Shown in pieces: positions 50,111 through 58,852 of a stretch of DNA of 64,000 nt. This DNA comes from [Scytonema hofmanni] UTEX 2349. GTDB lineage: Bacteria; Cyanobacteriota; Cyanobacteriia; Cyanobacteriales; Nostocaceae. The translations under genes and the position numbers were made by a program. Within the stretch, counting starts at the first letter, position 1. The number at the start of each line of letters is the position of its first letter. Location: contig NZ_KK073768.1 in the NCBI RefSeq assembly GCF_000582685.1, forward strand, positions 638,274 to 702,273, in the 5' to 3' direction. The notes below the pieces were generated by a model that was given only the letters and a program-made list of their open reading frames with translations, was not told the origin of the DNA and did no database searches.

Positions 50111-51359
50111 TTGACACTCCCCGTGTCTTTAGACACGGGGATTCTTGGTTCACTGACTCGCCGTTAGACGACAGGTTTACACCAATCGCCCAAGAGGGCA
50201 AATCTCCCCAAGCGTAAGTTCCCGTATGCCCTACGGTACTGAGTCCTAGTTTCAAGATGTTGATGGCTGCATTTACGTCTCTGTCTTCATTGAATCCGCA
50301 GTGTGGACAGACATGAGTTCTAGTAGACAGAGATTTTTTCACTTTCTGGCTACATTTAGAACAATTTTGGCTTGTATTATGAGGTGGAACGGCAACCGTT
50401 ACTTTCCCATACTTGTGACCAAAATATTCCAACCAGCTGCGGAAAGTGAACCAACTAGCATCAGAGATTGATTTAGCCAGATGTCGGTTACGTACCAAGC
50501 CTTTCACGTTTAAATCTTCATAGGCTACCAAATCGTTAGACTGGATGACGGAGTATGCAACACCCTTGCAATACTCTTTTCGTTGCCTACTTACTTTTAA
50601 ATGCTTCCGGGCATACCTGTTTCTAGCTTTGTGGTAGTTGGTTGATTGTGGAAGTTTCGCCTTTTTTCTGTCCTTGCTAAATTTCTTGGATTTTTTGCGA
50701 TTAGCACGATTTAATTGCTTCTCAGACTTGCGGTAAAATTGCGGTGATTGCTCCACATTACCTTTGTTATCGGCAATGAAATACTTCAACCCTAAGTCAA
50801 TACCGACTACTTGACCTGTTGGTTGTGTTTCAACTTTGATGTCAATATCAATTGCAAACTGAGCATAGTACCCATCAGCAGAACGTACCAACCGCACACG
50901 CTTAATCTGTTTGATGTGGTAGTAGTTAAGGTCATAGGTTCCCTTTAATTTAAGAGTTCCAATACCTTTGTTGTCTGAGAAGGTTATGGCTTTACGAGTA
51001 TTAGAAAGTTTCCAACCGCTTGTCTTATATTCCACAGAACGACAATGTTTTTTGAACTTTGGAAAGCCCTTTTTGCCCTTGACCTTCTTCTTGCAATTAT
51101 CGTAAAACCGACTAATCGCACTCCAAGCACGTTCAGCAGCAGACTGCCTAGCCATTGAATTGAGTTCATCTGCAAAGGGGAAATCAGCAGCTAGTACAGC
51201 GCAATATTTGTTCAATGCATACTTGTCGATGTTCTTGTCTTTGTTGTCCATCCATTGACGTAAACACTTATTTTGGATGAACTGACTAGTACGAATAGCG
51301 TCGTCTATCGCCCTATACTGTCTGTCTTTTCCCTTGACCTTGAACTCGTAAATTATCAT
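50100..51359 (-). CDS. tnpB: IS200/IS605 family TnpB (OrfB), RNA-guided nuclease
   Basis: The ATG at 51359 gives 419 residues. RuvC residues are present: GIDLG (Asp), YEDLNVKG (Glu), and DRDVNAAINI (Asp), with the zinc finger CSKC...CPHCG. TnpB nucleases use an omega-RNA from the element's right end to cut DNA next to a short motif. The last codons and stop (50100) lie beyond the element end, in the GNAT start. No tnpA is present, so the element cannot transpose alone. Codon use and intact catalytic residues suggest recent activity. Confidence 0.93.
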   Translation of the reverse strand: MIIYEFKVKGKDRQYRAIDDAIRTSQFIQNKCLRQWMDNKDKNIDKYALNKYCAVLAADFPFADELNSMARQSAAERAWSAISRFYDNCKKKVKGKKGFPKFKKHCRSVEYKTSGWKLSNTRKAITFSDNKGIGTLKLKGTYDLNYYHIKQIKRVRLVRSADGYYAQFAIDIDIKVETQPTGQVVGIDLGLKYFIADNKGNVEQSPQFYRKSEKQLNRANRKKSKKFSKDRKKAKLPQSTNYHKARNRYARKHLKVSRQRKEYCKGVAYSVIQSNDLVAYEDLNVKGLVRNRHLAKSISDASWFTFRSWLEYFGHKYGKVTVAVPPHNTSQNCSKCSQKVKKSLSTRTHVCPHCGFNEDRDVNAAINILKLGLSTVGHTGTYAWGDLPSWAIGVNLSSNGESVNQESPCLKTRGVSNEL

Positions 51360-51515
51360 TTTGGCTCGACCCAACCACCTAGACCATTATGTTAACATGA
51401 ATAGCATAAAATTGCGAAGAGCAACGTAGTTGCTTTTCAGTCAGCCTTGTTTATAATATAGCCTACGCGTTGGTAAGCTCTCGTTCGTGTAGCCCCAGGC
51501 TTCCAGCCTGAGGGC
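50111..51515 (-). mobile_element. IS200/IS605-type tnpB-only element
   Basis: The right end starts TTGACACTCC with a perfect hairpin CCCCGTGTC-TTTA-GACACGGGG minus one base (50119-50140), the omega-RNA/right-end type. The left end is not sharply defined; the AT-rich region and hairpin up to 51515 are included as a guess. Confidence 0.72.
51491..51514. repeat. Hairpin GCCCCAGGCTTCCAGCCTGAGGGC
   Basis: Stem with CAGGC/GCCTG arms. It lies just past the PD-(D/E)XK gene's stop and might act as its terminator on the minus strand. Confidence 0.5.
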
Positions 51516-51517
51516 TT

Positions 51518-52342
51518 TTATAAGGTTACTTCTTGAATGCTACCAACATTGAGTAGAGTATTGTCTATATTAGAAGTGGGATTTGCCGCAGATATGATAT
51601 CAGTAGAGGTTTGTGCGCGATCGCATCGAGTCGCAAATTGACAATATTCACAAGCCTTGTTATATAAAGCTACTTGCGGAAATTCTTCTCCCTGCTGATA
51701 ACGTTCTAACCAATTAGTTAACTTGCTTAATAGCTGACTTAGCTTCTTTGTACTTTGTTCGTGTGCGGCAGTATTATAACTAAACTTAATACTTTGCGGT
51801 TTGCCTTCAGATTGGACAAACCAGTAAGTCATAGAAATATTTTCTGGTGGATATTCGCTAGTTTCCGCCAACACATACATATAAAGACGTGTCTGCCAAT
51901 TTTTTTCTAAGTTGCGTTTGTTTGGCGGTTTGGGAGAAGTTTTCCAATCGAGAATTTGCGCTTGCAGGTTATCTGCAATCAATAAATCATATATTACTGT
52001 GAGCAGATAATTTTTAACTTGTAGAGTGCGATAATGTTCGCTGTCGCGGAAAGTTTCGCTATTGGCAGAAGTTAAAATTTCCGGTGCTGCATCCGCAAAA
52101 GCTTTCATCCAGCTTTGTAGTTGGGCGTCTTCTTGGAGAAAACTTTCAATTGGCAAACCCATTGTTTGCTGCTGCATTAGTCGATGAAAGCGACTACCTA
52201 GAGTTTGCCCTTCTTGGTATTCTGGATTTAAGGGAGAATTTAATTGTTGTAAATAGGTGTGTTGAAACTGACGGGGACAACGTTCTAGTAAGTTGAGTTG
52301 TCCTTGAGAAAGTCGCATTAGTTGAGTTGAAGTTGAAAGCAT
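51518..52342 (-). CDS. PD-(D/E)XK nuclease with Cas4/AddB-like Fe-S cysteines
   Basis: The 274-residue protein opens RLSQGQLNLLERCPRQF, the RecB/AddB-type start with the first cysteine (Cys22). The core has VIYDLLI and AQILDWKTS (Asp and Lys of the PD-(D/E)XK motif). The C-terminus has CEYCQFATRC (Cys231, 234, 240), completing a four-cysteine iron-sulphur site as in Cas4 and AddB. It is a single-domain DNA exonuclease-like protein, probably in DNA repair. It lies next to the tnpB element and not in a cas operon. Confidence 0.83.
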   Translation of the reverse strand: MLSTSTQLMRLSQGQLNLLERCPRQFQHTYLQQLNSPLNPEYQEGQTLGSRFHRLMQQQTMGLPIESFLQEDAQLQSWMKAFADAAPEILTSANSETFRDSEHYRTLQVKNYLLTVIYDLLIADNLQAQILDWKTSPKPPNKRNLEKNWQTRLYMYVLAETSEYPPENISMTYWFVQSEGKPQSIKFSYNTAAHEQSTKKLSQLLSKLTNWLERYQQGEEFPQVALYNKACEYCQFATRCDRAQTSTDIISAANPTSNIDNTLLNVGSIQEVTL

Positions 52343-52354
52343 GATTCTATTTTA

Positions 52355-52475
52355 GGGCATTGGGCAATGGGCATGGGGCATGGGGCATGGAAAGAATTCT
52401 ATTAGAACGCATTACTTACAGCCACTTGTTTAATTCCCATTGCCCAATGCCCAATGCCCTATGCCCATTGCCCAA
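52355..52475. repeat. GGGCATTGGGCAATGGGCAT inverted-repeat element
   Basis: Left blocks of GGGCATTGGGCAATGG pair with CCCATTGCCCAATGCCC on the right. The middle AAAGAATTCTATTAGAACGC recurs at 25797-25817 on the other strand. Confidence 0.85.
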
Positions 52476-52550
52476 AAAAAATAAAAGGTAAAAGGTAAAG
52501 AATAAATTCCGTCCATCCTTTCGCCTTTTACCTTTTTATGTACCTGATGC

Positions 52551-52754
52551 TTATTTAATGTTAGCCTTTGTGTCTCGCACTGCGGCAAAGAAAAAGAATC
52601 CGGTGAGGGGAATGCTCAATGCGAGAATGATTGCAGTTGTTTGCATACCTAAATCGGGTTGTCCGGAAGTAAGTTCAAAAACTGAACCGACACCAGCGAT
52701 CGCACTTATACAACAACCTGCTAAAAACAGTCCGCTTTTTGGAGTCATCATCAT
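52551..52754 (-). CDS. Small two-helix membrane protein
   Basis: A 67-residue protein with hydrophobic segments GLFLAGCCISAIAGVGSVF and TAIILALSIPLTGFFFFAAV. It is probably a real small membrane protein of unknown function, next to peptide deformylase. The start could be any of three consecutive Met codons. Confidence 0.55.
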   Translation of the reverse strand: MMMTPKSGLFLAGCCISAIAGVGSVFELTSGQPDLGMQTTAIILALSIPLTGFFFFAAVRDTKANIK

Positions 52755-52767
52755 CCTTCACACTACC

Positions 52768-53334
52768 TTATAGTACTGGTTTCACAGCTTGATAAGAGAA
52801 GCCATGCTTGGATAACTCCTCATTCAACGTCAGAGAATTTTCTACCCTATCTACAAACAATACACCATTGAGGTGATCCATCTCGTGCTGAATGCAGCGT
52901 CCCAGTAAATCGCTTGCTTTTAATGTCCGGGGGCGCCCATTCTCATCTTTGTATGCAACTTCTACAACTTCTGGGCGTTTGACATCTATATATACGTTGG
53001 GAATGCTCAAACATCCTTCTTGAGCAACAATAATATCACGACTTACCTGTTTTATTGTCGGGTTAATTAAAATTAGTGGCGGATTAGCTGCATTCTCTGG
53101 TTCGCAGTCGATGACAATTAGTTGTTTATTAATTGCAACTTGGGGTGCAGCTAAACCAATGCCATCTTTGCTGTACATAGTTTGCAGCATTTCGCGGATC
53201 AGTTGGCGAAGTTCGTCATCTACTTTGGCAATACGCTTCGCTGGTTGACGCAGAACGCGATCGCCTAGATAGTGAAGTGACAAAGGCGGATTTTTTAACT
53301 TTTTTTTCTCAACAGAAATGCAACTTGAAGGCAT
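52768..53334 (-). CDS. def: Peptide deformylase
   Basis: Peptide deformylase removes the N-formyl group from nascent proteins. The 188-residue protein has all three motifs: GIGLAAPQV, EGCLSIP with the metal Cys, and QHEMDHLNG with the catalytic Glu and metal His residues. The N-terminus has a short extra segment before the conserved LHYLGDRVLR. The start at 53334 is one candidate; the conserved part begins at about residue 19. Confidence 0.95.
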   Translation of the reverse strand: MPSSCISVEKKKLKNPPLSLHYLGDRVLRQPAKRIAKVDDELRQLIREMLQTMYSKDGIGLAAPQVAINKQLIVIDCEPENAANPPLILINPTIKQVSRDIIVAQEGCLSIPNVYIDVKRPEVVEVAYKDENGRPRTLKASDLLGRCIQHEMDHLNGVLFVDRVENSLTLNEELSKHGFSYQAVKPVL

Positions 53335-53529
53335 GTTTCTAATTCGGCTAGATTGAACAATAGTGCTACTACTTCAATTCTATCAATGTGAGCCTGATAG
53401 CCAGTGAGGATTTCCCAACTAGCTTTGGGATAAAAGTTTCTAAGATTTATGGTATCTATCTAATGGGTACAAACTTTTATTTTTCAACTCCACCTCAACA
53501 GTAGTGGAGTTTATGGGAAATTTTCATAA

Positions 53530-54981
53530 ATGAATCAAAAGCGTCTCTCGACTGGAATACGAGGTTTTGACGAAGTTCTTCATGGTGGTTTTATCCCCGG
53601 TCGAGCTTATTTGGTGCGCGGTGGTCCTGGTTCTGGTAAAACTACACTGGGACTGCATTTCCTCTCAGTAGGTGTAGCTAACGACGAACCGAGTATGTAT
53701 ATAACTTTTGGTGAACCCGCAGAGCAAATCAAAAGTAATGGTGCAGCTATTGGTTTCAACACCGAAGCGATGCACTTTTTGGATCTCAGCCCATCTGCGG
53801 AATTTTTCACCCAAATGGAAACTTATGATATTTTCTCACCAGCCGAGGTAGAACGAGAACCAACGACTCAAAAATTAATCGAGTCTCTGGATACGATTAA
53901 ACCCCAGCGAGTGTTTTTAGATGCAATCACGCAGTTTCGCTACATGTCTACTGACGCTTTCCAGTTTCGCAAACAAGTGCTGTCATTTATGCGCTATTTG
54001 TTAGAAGGTGGTGCGACGGTAATTTTCACTTCTGAAGCGAGTAGAGCTGCTCCCGACGAAGATTTACAATTTATGAGCGATGGTGTAATTCACCTGCATA
54101 ATTCTAGCAAAGGCAGGACGTTGCAAGTTACTAAGTTTCGCGGTTCTGACTTTCACTCTGGTTTTCATGCGGTGCGCTTAACCGATCAAGGAATGCAAGT
54201 TTTTCCCCGTCTGCAACCAGGAAATTACAAACGCGAATATACTAATCAGGCTGTTGCTTCTGGTGTGCCAGAATTAGATCAACTGCTGCACGGTGGTTTA
54301 GAACGCGGGACGGTGACAATTTTAACCGGTCCTACTGGTGTGGGCAAAACTACTATCGGACTTCAGTTTATGAAAGAAGCCGCAGGAAGAGGAGAGCGAT
54401 CGGTAGTTTACACCTTTGAGGAAACCGAAGAAACTCTGGTGGCTCGTTCCGAAGGCGTTAATATTCCAGTTCACGCTATGATTAACTTCGGTACGCTGTC
54501 AGTTGTGCCAGTTGAGCCATTACGCTTGAGTGCCGATGAATTTGCTAGTTTGGTGCGTGAAGAGGTAGAAGAAAGAAGAGCCACCATTGTGATGATTGAC
54601 AGCGTTGCTGGTTATAAATTGGCGATGCGCGGTGACAATTTAATTACCAATCTGCACGCTTTATGCAAGTATTTGCAGAATATGGGTGTGACGGTGATTA
54701 TTGTTAACGAGATGCAACACATCACCGGTGAATTTCGAGCGACTGATGTTGGTATCAGTTACATTGCAGATAATATCATCTTTTTGCGCTATTTAGAAAT
54801 TCAAGGAGAAATGCGGAAAGCGATCGGGGTTTTAAAGAAACGCTTATCTGATTTTGAAAAAACTTTGCGAGAAATTGAGCTAACTCGTTACGGTATCAAG
54901 GTAGGTAAACCACTCAGCAAACTTAGAAAAATTCTCAGCGGCACTCCCGAATGGACAGAGAATTTTGATGGGGAAAAATGA
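53530..54981 (+). CDS. KaiC-like double RecA-fold ATPase
   Basis: The 483-residue protein has two KaiC domains, Walker A GGPGSGKTT (31-39) and GPTGVGKTT (about 271), each with the RAD55-type core. In domain 1 the KaiC catalytic Glu-Glu (TFEE) reads TFGE, and in domain 2 TFEE is kept. The phosphorylation Ser-Thr site of clock KaiC (in domain 2) reads RATDVGIS. It is therefore a KaiC paralogue, not the clock KaiC, for which kaiA/kaiB neighbours would also be expected. The stop overlaps the start of the next gene (ATGA). Confidence 0.9.
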   Translation: MNQKRLSTGIRGFDEVLHGGFIPGRAYLVRGGPGSGKTTLGLHFLSVGVANDEPSMYITFGEPAEQIKSNGAAIGFNTEAMHFLDLSPSAEFFTQMETYDIFSPAEVEREPTTQKLIESLDTIKPQRVFLDAITQFRYMSTDAFQFRKQVLSFMRYLLEGGATVIFTSEASRAAPDEDLQFMSDGVIHLHNSSKGRTLQVTKFRGSDFHSGFHAVRLTDQGMQVFPRLQPGNYKREYTNQAVASGVPELDQLLHGGLERGTVTILTGPTGVGKTTIGLQFMKEAAGRGERSVVYTFEETEETLVARSEGVNIPVHAMINFGTLSVVPVEPLRLSADEFASLVREEVEERRATIVMIDSVAGYKLAMRGDNLITNLHALCKYLQNMGVTVIIVNEMQHITGEFRATDVGISYIADNIIFLRYLEIQGEMRKAIGVLKKRLSDFEKTLREIELTRYGIKVGKPLSKLRKILSGTPEWTENFDGEK

Positions 54982-55343
54982 GTGAAAAACCCCTGATTTT
55001 AACTGTAGACAGCAACAGCCGCAATCTGGAATTACTTAACCAATTTTTAACTAAACAAGGATATGAAACCATCGGTGTTATTAGTTTAGAGGAATTAGAT
55101 CGCCAATTAAGCGAATTATCCGAAATTAAGTTAGTTATGCTAGATATTGCTGGTTTTGATCGTACTATCTGGGAACGCTGCGAACAACTGCAAAATCAAC
55201 AAATTCCCTTTTTGGTTATCTCGCCTAAACAAAGTGCTACAATTCAACTCCAAAGCCTTGCTCACGGTGCTAGGAGTATGCTAGTTAAACCCCTTGTTAT
55301 GCGACAATTATTAGCGTTGATTAAGAGCTTGTTGGGAGATTAA
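54978..55343 (+). CDS. Single-domain response regulator receiver
   Basis: A 121-residue CheY-like protein with the phosphorylation Asp in VMLDIAGF and the conserved Lys in VKPL. The first acidic pair is reduced to one residue (LTVDSNS). There is no output domain. The start overlaps the KaiC-like stop and the stop lies two bases before the kinase gene, so all three are one operon. It probably receives phosphate from the kinase and acts on the KaiC-like ATPase. Confidence 0.85.
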   Translation: MSEKPLILTVDSNSRNLELLNQFLTKQGYETIGVISLEELDRQLSELSEIKLVMLDIAGFDRTIWERCEQLQNQQIPFLVISPKQSATIQLQSLAHGARSMLVKPLVMRQLLALIKSLLGD

Positions 55344-55345
55344 AT

Positions 55346-56488
55346 ATGTGTAAGATTTTACTACTTCTAGAACATAAAGAAAATCGTCGCTTACTATCCC
55401 AGTGGTTGGAAACACGTTACGAAGTATTTTCACCTGATTTTGATGATGATTTGCCCAGCTTACCACAATCTTTTGATTTATGTATTTTAAGCGGGAGAGC
55501 ATTGGATCGATACGGTCATTGGTTACAAGCGACTAAAAAAGCTCAAGAACCATTATTTTTACCTTTTTTATTAGTTACATCCCGTCGAAATGTAGGGATG
55601 GTAACTCGTCATTTATGGCGCACTATTGATGAGCTGATTATCATTCCTATCGAAAAGGTAGAATTGCAAGCGCGGGTTGAAATGCTGTTTCAAAGACGAC
55701 AATTGTCTTTAGAGTTAAAAATTGCTAATGAGAATCTGCAAGAAATCAACGAAATCAAAACCCGCTTTATCTCAATTGCTTCTCATGAAATTCGCAATCC
55801 ACTACATACAATTTCTGCTTTTGCACAAATACTCCACCGTTCTAGCGAGAAATTAACTGAAGAAAAAAAACAGGATTTTTACCATAAAATTCAATTTTAT
55901 GTCAAAAACATTACAAATCTTTTAGATGATATATTATTGTTGTCGAGAGGAGAATTAGGAAAGCAAAAAATCAATTTAACTACAAGTAATTTAAATAATT
56001 TTTGCGAGCAAGTTATTCAAGAAACTCAAATTATTAGTGCTAATAAAATTAACTTTGTTTGCCCAAATAAATATATAAATGCTTGTATTGATGAAAAGCT
56101 GTTACGACATATTCTGACTAACTTGCTGACAAATGCAATTAAGTATTCACCTCAAGGCAGTCCAATTGATTTGGAATTAATCTCTAATGAGGAAGAGGCA
56201 ATTTTCCAGATTAAAGATAAAGGGATTGGTATTTCCCCTGAAGACCAACAACATCTGTTTGAGTCATTTTATCGTGCCAGTAATGTGGGAAAGATTCCCG
56301 GTACTGGTTTGGGATTAGCGATCGCCAAGCAGTGTGTTGACTTACATAGTGGTAAAATTGCTGTCAAGAGCGAAGTTGGGGTAGGAACTACTTTTACTGT
56401 TACATTGCCTATCGGTAATGTTCAAAAAGAAAATGTGCCAAGACTTGAAGACAGCTTTGATGAATCAAATAAAGTTACCTTGCACTGA
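55346..56488 (+). CDS. Histidine kinase with N-terminal degenerate receiver
   Basis: The 380-residue protein starts with a receiver-like domain (about 1-115: CKILLLLEHKENRRLLSQWL) that lacks the usual phospho-Asp context. A linker helix follows, then a HisKA domain with an intact H-box IASHEIRNPLHTI (His147). The HATPase domain has NLLTNAIKYS, DKGIGISPEDQQ and GTGLGLAIAKQ. It is cytoplasmic, with no membrane segment. It is the last gene in the KaiC-like operon. Confidence 0.88.
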   Translation: MCKILLLLEHKENRRLLSQWLETRYEVFSPDFDDDLPSLPQSFDLCILSGRALDRYGHWLQATKKAQEPLFLPFLLVTSRRNVGMVTRHLWRTIDELIIIPIEKVELQARVEMLFQRRQLSLELKIANENLQEINEIKTRFISIASHEIRNPLHTISAFAQILHRSSEKLTEEKKQDFYHKIQFYVKNITNLLDDILLLSRGELGKQKINLTTSNLNNFCEQVIQETQIISANKINFVCPNKYINACIDEKLLRHILTNLLTNAIKYSPQGSPIDLELISNEEEAIFQIKDKGIGISPEDQQHLFESFYRASNVGKIPGTGLGLAIAKQCVDLHSGKIAVKSEVGVGTTFTVTLPIGNVQKENVPRLEDSFDESNKVTLH

Positions 56489-56723
56489 CTTACGCACAAT
56501 TGACTACTTATGCGTAAAATACAGCTTTATAAAAAATTGGCATAAGCCTTAAGGTTACAACATTTGGTTGGGGTTTGAATCAAGAGTCCAATTGACCCTA
56601 CACCCTACACCCTACCCCCTACCCCCTGTTCATATCGCTCCAGGTTGTAACAAAGATTACTAAATTATGCGCTAACATCCGATAACCTAGTTAATGCCAT
56701 AATGTAATTCAGGCTACATAAAA
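56489..56723. other. Intergenic region with NtcA-type promoter
   Basis: Contains simple repeats (CCTACACCCTACACCCTACC, about 56598-56627) and the NtcA box at 56647-56688. Confidence 0.6.
56647..56688 (+). promoter_or_regulatory. Predicted NtcA-activated promoter
   Basis: GTAACAAAGATTAC (GTA-N8-TAC) at 56647-56660 is followed 22 bases later by TAACCT (TAN3T -10 form) at 56683-56688, the canonical spacing for NtcA activation. It lies 35 bases before the LysR start. Confidence 0.55.
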
Positions 56724-57674
56724 ATGCGCCTAGAGCAGTTGCAAGCCTTTCTAGCGATCGCAGAAACTGGCAGCTTTCAACAAGCAGCGAGAAAATGTGG
56801 TGTCACTCAATCAACTATTAGTCGCCAAATTCAGGCACTAGAAGCAGATTTGGGCTTAGAATTGTTTCACAGAACAGGACAAACAAAACTGACTTTGGGG
56901 GGTGAACGGGTGCTACCCCGTGCGCGTAAAATTTGCTTAGAGTGGCAAACTGTCAGTCAAGAGTTAGCAGATTTAGTCGCAGGAAGGCAGTCAGAACTTT
57001 GTATCGCTGTGATTCACTCGCTCTGCGCTTATTATCTACCACCAATTCTGCAAAAATTTTGTCATGAATATCCAAATGTGCAATTGCGAGTGACATCATT
57101 GGGAAGCGATCGCGCTTTAAAAGTTCTCAAAGATGGATTAGTAGATTTGGCAATTGTCATGAATAACCGCTTTCTGACCACTGCTAGAGAAATGGTGGTA
57201 GAAACCCTATTTGATGAACCTATAGAATTACTCTGTTGTGCCAATCATCCCCTAGCGGAACACGATTGCGTTCCTTGGGCAGAAATAACTCGTTATCCCC
57301 AAGTAGTTTTTAAAGATGGTTATGGGATGCAACGCTTAGTGCAGGATAGATTTGAGCGTCTAGAAGCCACACTGCAAGCAGCTTTAGAGGTAAATACTTT
57401 AGATGCTTTCCGGGGAGTGGTACGGCAAGGAGAACTAATAGCTTTGCTGCCTCACTCTGCATTAGTCGAAGCACGTCTTGACCCTACTCTTGCAGTTCGT
57501 CAGTTAGCCTGCAATCAAAACACTAATTTGTCAGATAGTTCTAGTCTAACTCGTCGGGTTGTCATGGTAACAACAGGCGATCGCCTGCTAATTCCACCCA
57601 TCCAGTACTTTTGGCAATTGGTACAGCAAAATATACCACAACAGTTTGATTCTTTAAAGCGATCGGCTTCTTAA
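56724..57674 (+). CDS. LysR-type transcriptional regulator (NtcB candidate)
   Basis: The 316-residue protein has the LysR HTH at its N-terminus (MRLEQLQAFLAIAETGSFQ, QSTISRQIQALE, LFHRTGQTKLTLGGERVLPRA) and an effector domain with the FKDGYGMQRLVQ region. The preceding promoter carries an NtcA box. The nitrogen-assimilation regulator NtcB, itself NtcA-dependent, is LysR-type and a possible identity. No nitrate genes lie next to it, so I leave the symbol blank. Confidence 0.8.
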   Translation: MRLEQLQAFLAIAETGSFQQAARKCGVTQSTISRQIQALEADLGLELFHRTGQTKLTLGGERVLPRARKICLEWQTVSQELADLVAGRQSELCIAVIHSLCAYYLPPILQKFCHEYPNVQLRVTSLGSDRALKVLKDGLVDLAIVMNNRFLTTAREMVVETLFDEPIELLCCANHPLAEHDCVPWAEITRYPQVVFKDGYGMQRLVQDRFERLEATLQAALEVNTLDAFRGVVRQGELIALLPHSALVEARLDPTLAVRQLACNQNTNLSDSSSLTRRVVMVTTGDRLLIPPIQYFWQLVQQNIPQQFDSLKRSAS

Positions 57675-58018
57675 TTGTTGGTTGATAGTTGTTGGTTGGA
57701 GCGTTGATACTATCAACTGTGGGAGGGGCAAGTTTTCCTTGTTTGAAATTTTTTTTGTTGCTTTTCCAGTTTCACAATCGCCGCTTTAATACGGTCAAAG
57801 CGAGCTAACTTATCTTGTTCAATATCAGTATTACAACGATGGCAATATTGCCTGCTATCTACACTCAGCAAATATCCTAAATCCGCCAAAACACGCTATG
57901 AATTATCAATTCCACCTCATCATGATTCCCACATTCAAAATAAATGATTGATAGCCGCAAAGGCGGCACTGATTTTTCAAGCGCCGCCCAAAATATGCCA
58001 GCTACGATTTCCTAACAC
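57675..58018. other. Gap with a small gene fragment
   Basis: Contains a protein-like minus-strand frame (57713-57889), a hairpin GCCGCAAAGGCGGC (57955-57968) and no other feature. Confidence 0.6.
57713..57889 (-). pseudogene. Gene fragment with a CxxC pair
   Basis: The frame reads LADLGYLLSVDSRQYCHRCN, then LARFDRIKAAIVKLEKQ and a stop. It contains a zinc-finger-like pair (CHRC) and a helical charged end. A stop codon (TAG) lies three codons upstream and only a TTG could start it, so it looks like a broken gene end. Confidence 0.35.
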
Positions 58019-58636
58019 CTAAATGTCGATAGTGCTGTTATTGTCCTTTGTAGGGAGATTCTGTCCATTTTGATCTTGCGCCCCAGTATCTTGAGTAGGC
58101 GCACCTGAAGATATAACTGGGAACTTGATAGTGCTATCAGTCTTCGATGACACCTGAAAAGCTAGGATGTATGCTGCGGCAGATACTGGAACGTTAGGAA
58201 ACAATCCAGTGACGTAAAGGTCAATGTTAATTTTACCACTGGTTTTAGTCGATTGGCTTAACTCGTTAAATACTTGCGTTAATTCTTGCTTGTGGGAGGA
58301 AGCATTTGCCCCAAGACCAATCCAACTCCAGAAGCCGCTGACACCAGCAGAAAAACCGTAGGATTTTTTCATTTCTTTAAAGGTTCTCGACGTTTCAAGT
58401 GTTATAGTCGAGAAGCGCATTGATCCATTGACACGCGCGTATGCACCAAGCCCGGATACACTCGCGCCAACGCCCTGAATCTTACCCTTTGCTTGCTGGA
58501 CACTCCATGACGTTCCTTCTGCTGCTACTGTTAATAGTTCTGCTACTGGAACTTTTTCAAGGTATAGCGTTGGAGTCAAAATGAAATTTGTTAGCTCTAA
58601 CTCCTTTAGGCTTTCATGGCTAAGTTGTGTTGTCAT
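58019..58636 (-). CDS. Unknown protein with Gly/Ser-rich core
   Basis: A 205-residue protein without signal peptide. The core has GKIQGVGASVSGLGAYA, SYGFSAGVSGFWSWIGLGAN and INIDLYVTGLFPNVPVSAAAYILAF, which suggests an amphipathic beta-rich fold. The C-terminus is polar and Asn/Gln/Asp-rich. No family is recognised. A role in membrane interaction is only a guess. It is monocistronic. Confidence 0.6.
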   Translation of the reverse strand: MTTQLSHESLKELELTNFILTPTLYLEKVPVAELLTVAAEGTSWSVQQAKGKIQGVGASVSGLGAYARVNGSMRFSTITLETSRTFKEMKKSYGFSAGVSGFWSWIGLGANASSHKQELTQVFNELSQSTKTSGKINIDLYVTGLFPNVPVSAAAYILAFQVSSKTDSTIKFPVISSGAPTQDTGAQDQNGQNLPTKDNNSTIDI

Positions 58637-58852
58637 AAAATTTCTCCAATGTTTCTAATTGTTGCTACTCTTCGGGGCTATGGTTTTTCTGCCCACATCT
58701 TTATTTATGACTTAGCCAATGTATTTATCGCAGTACCCTCAAGGGTACTTTTTTGTATTAACGGAACTTTGTTGGTTGATAGTTGTTAGTTGTTGATTGT
58801 TAGTTATTCTTTCCCACTATCTACTAACCAGTACCCACTATCCATTAACTAT

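Noticed and set aside
53530..54981. Clock protein KaiC
   Set aside because: The phosphorylation site and one catalytic Glu are missing and kaiA/kaiB are not neighbours.
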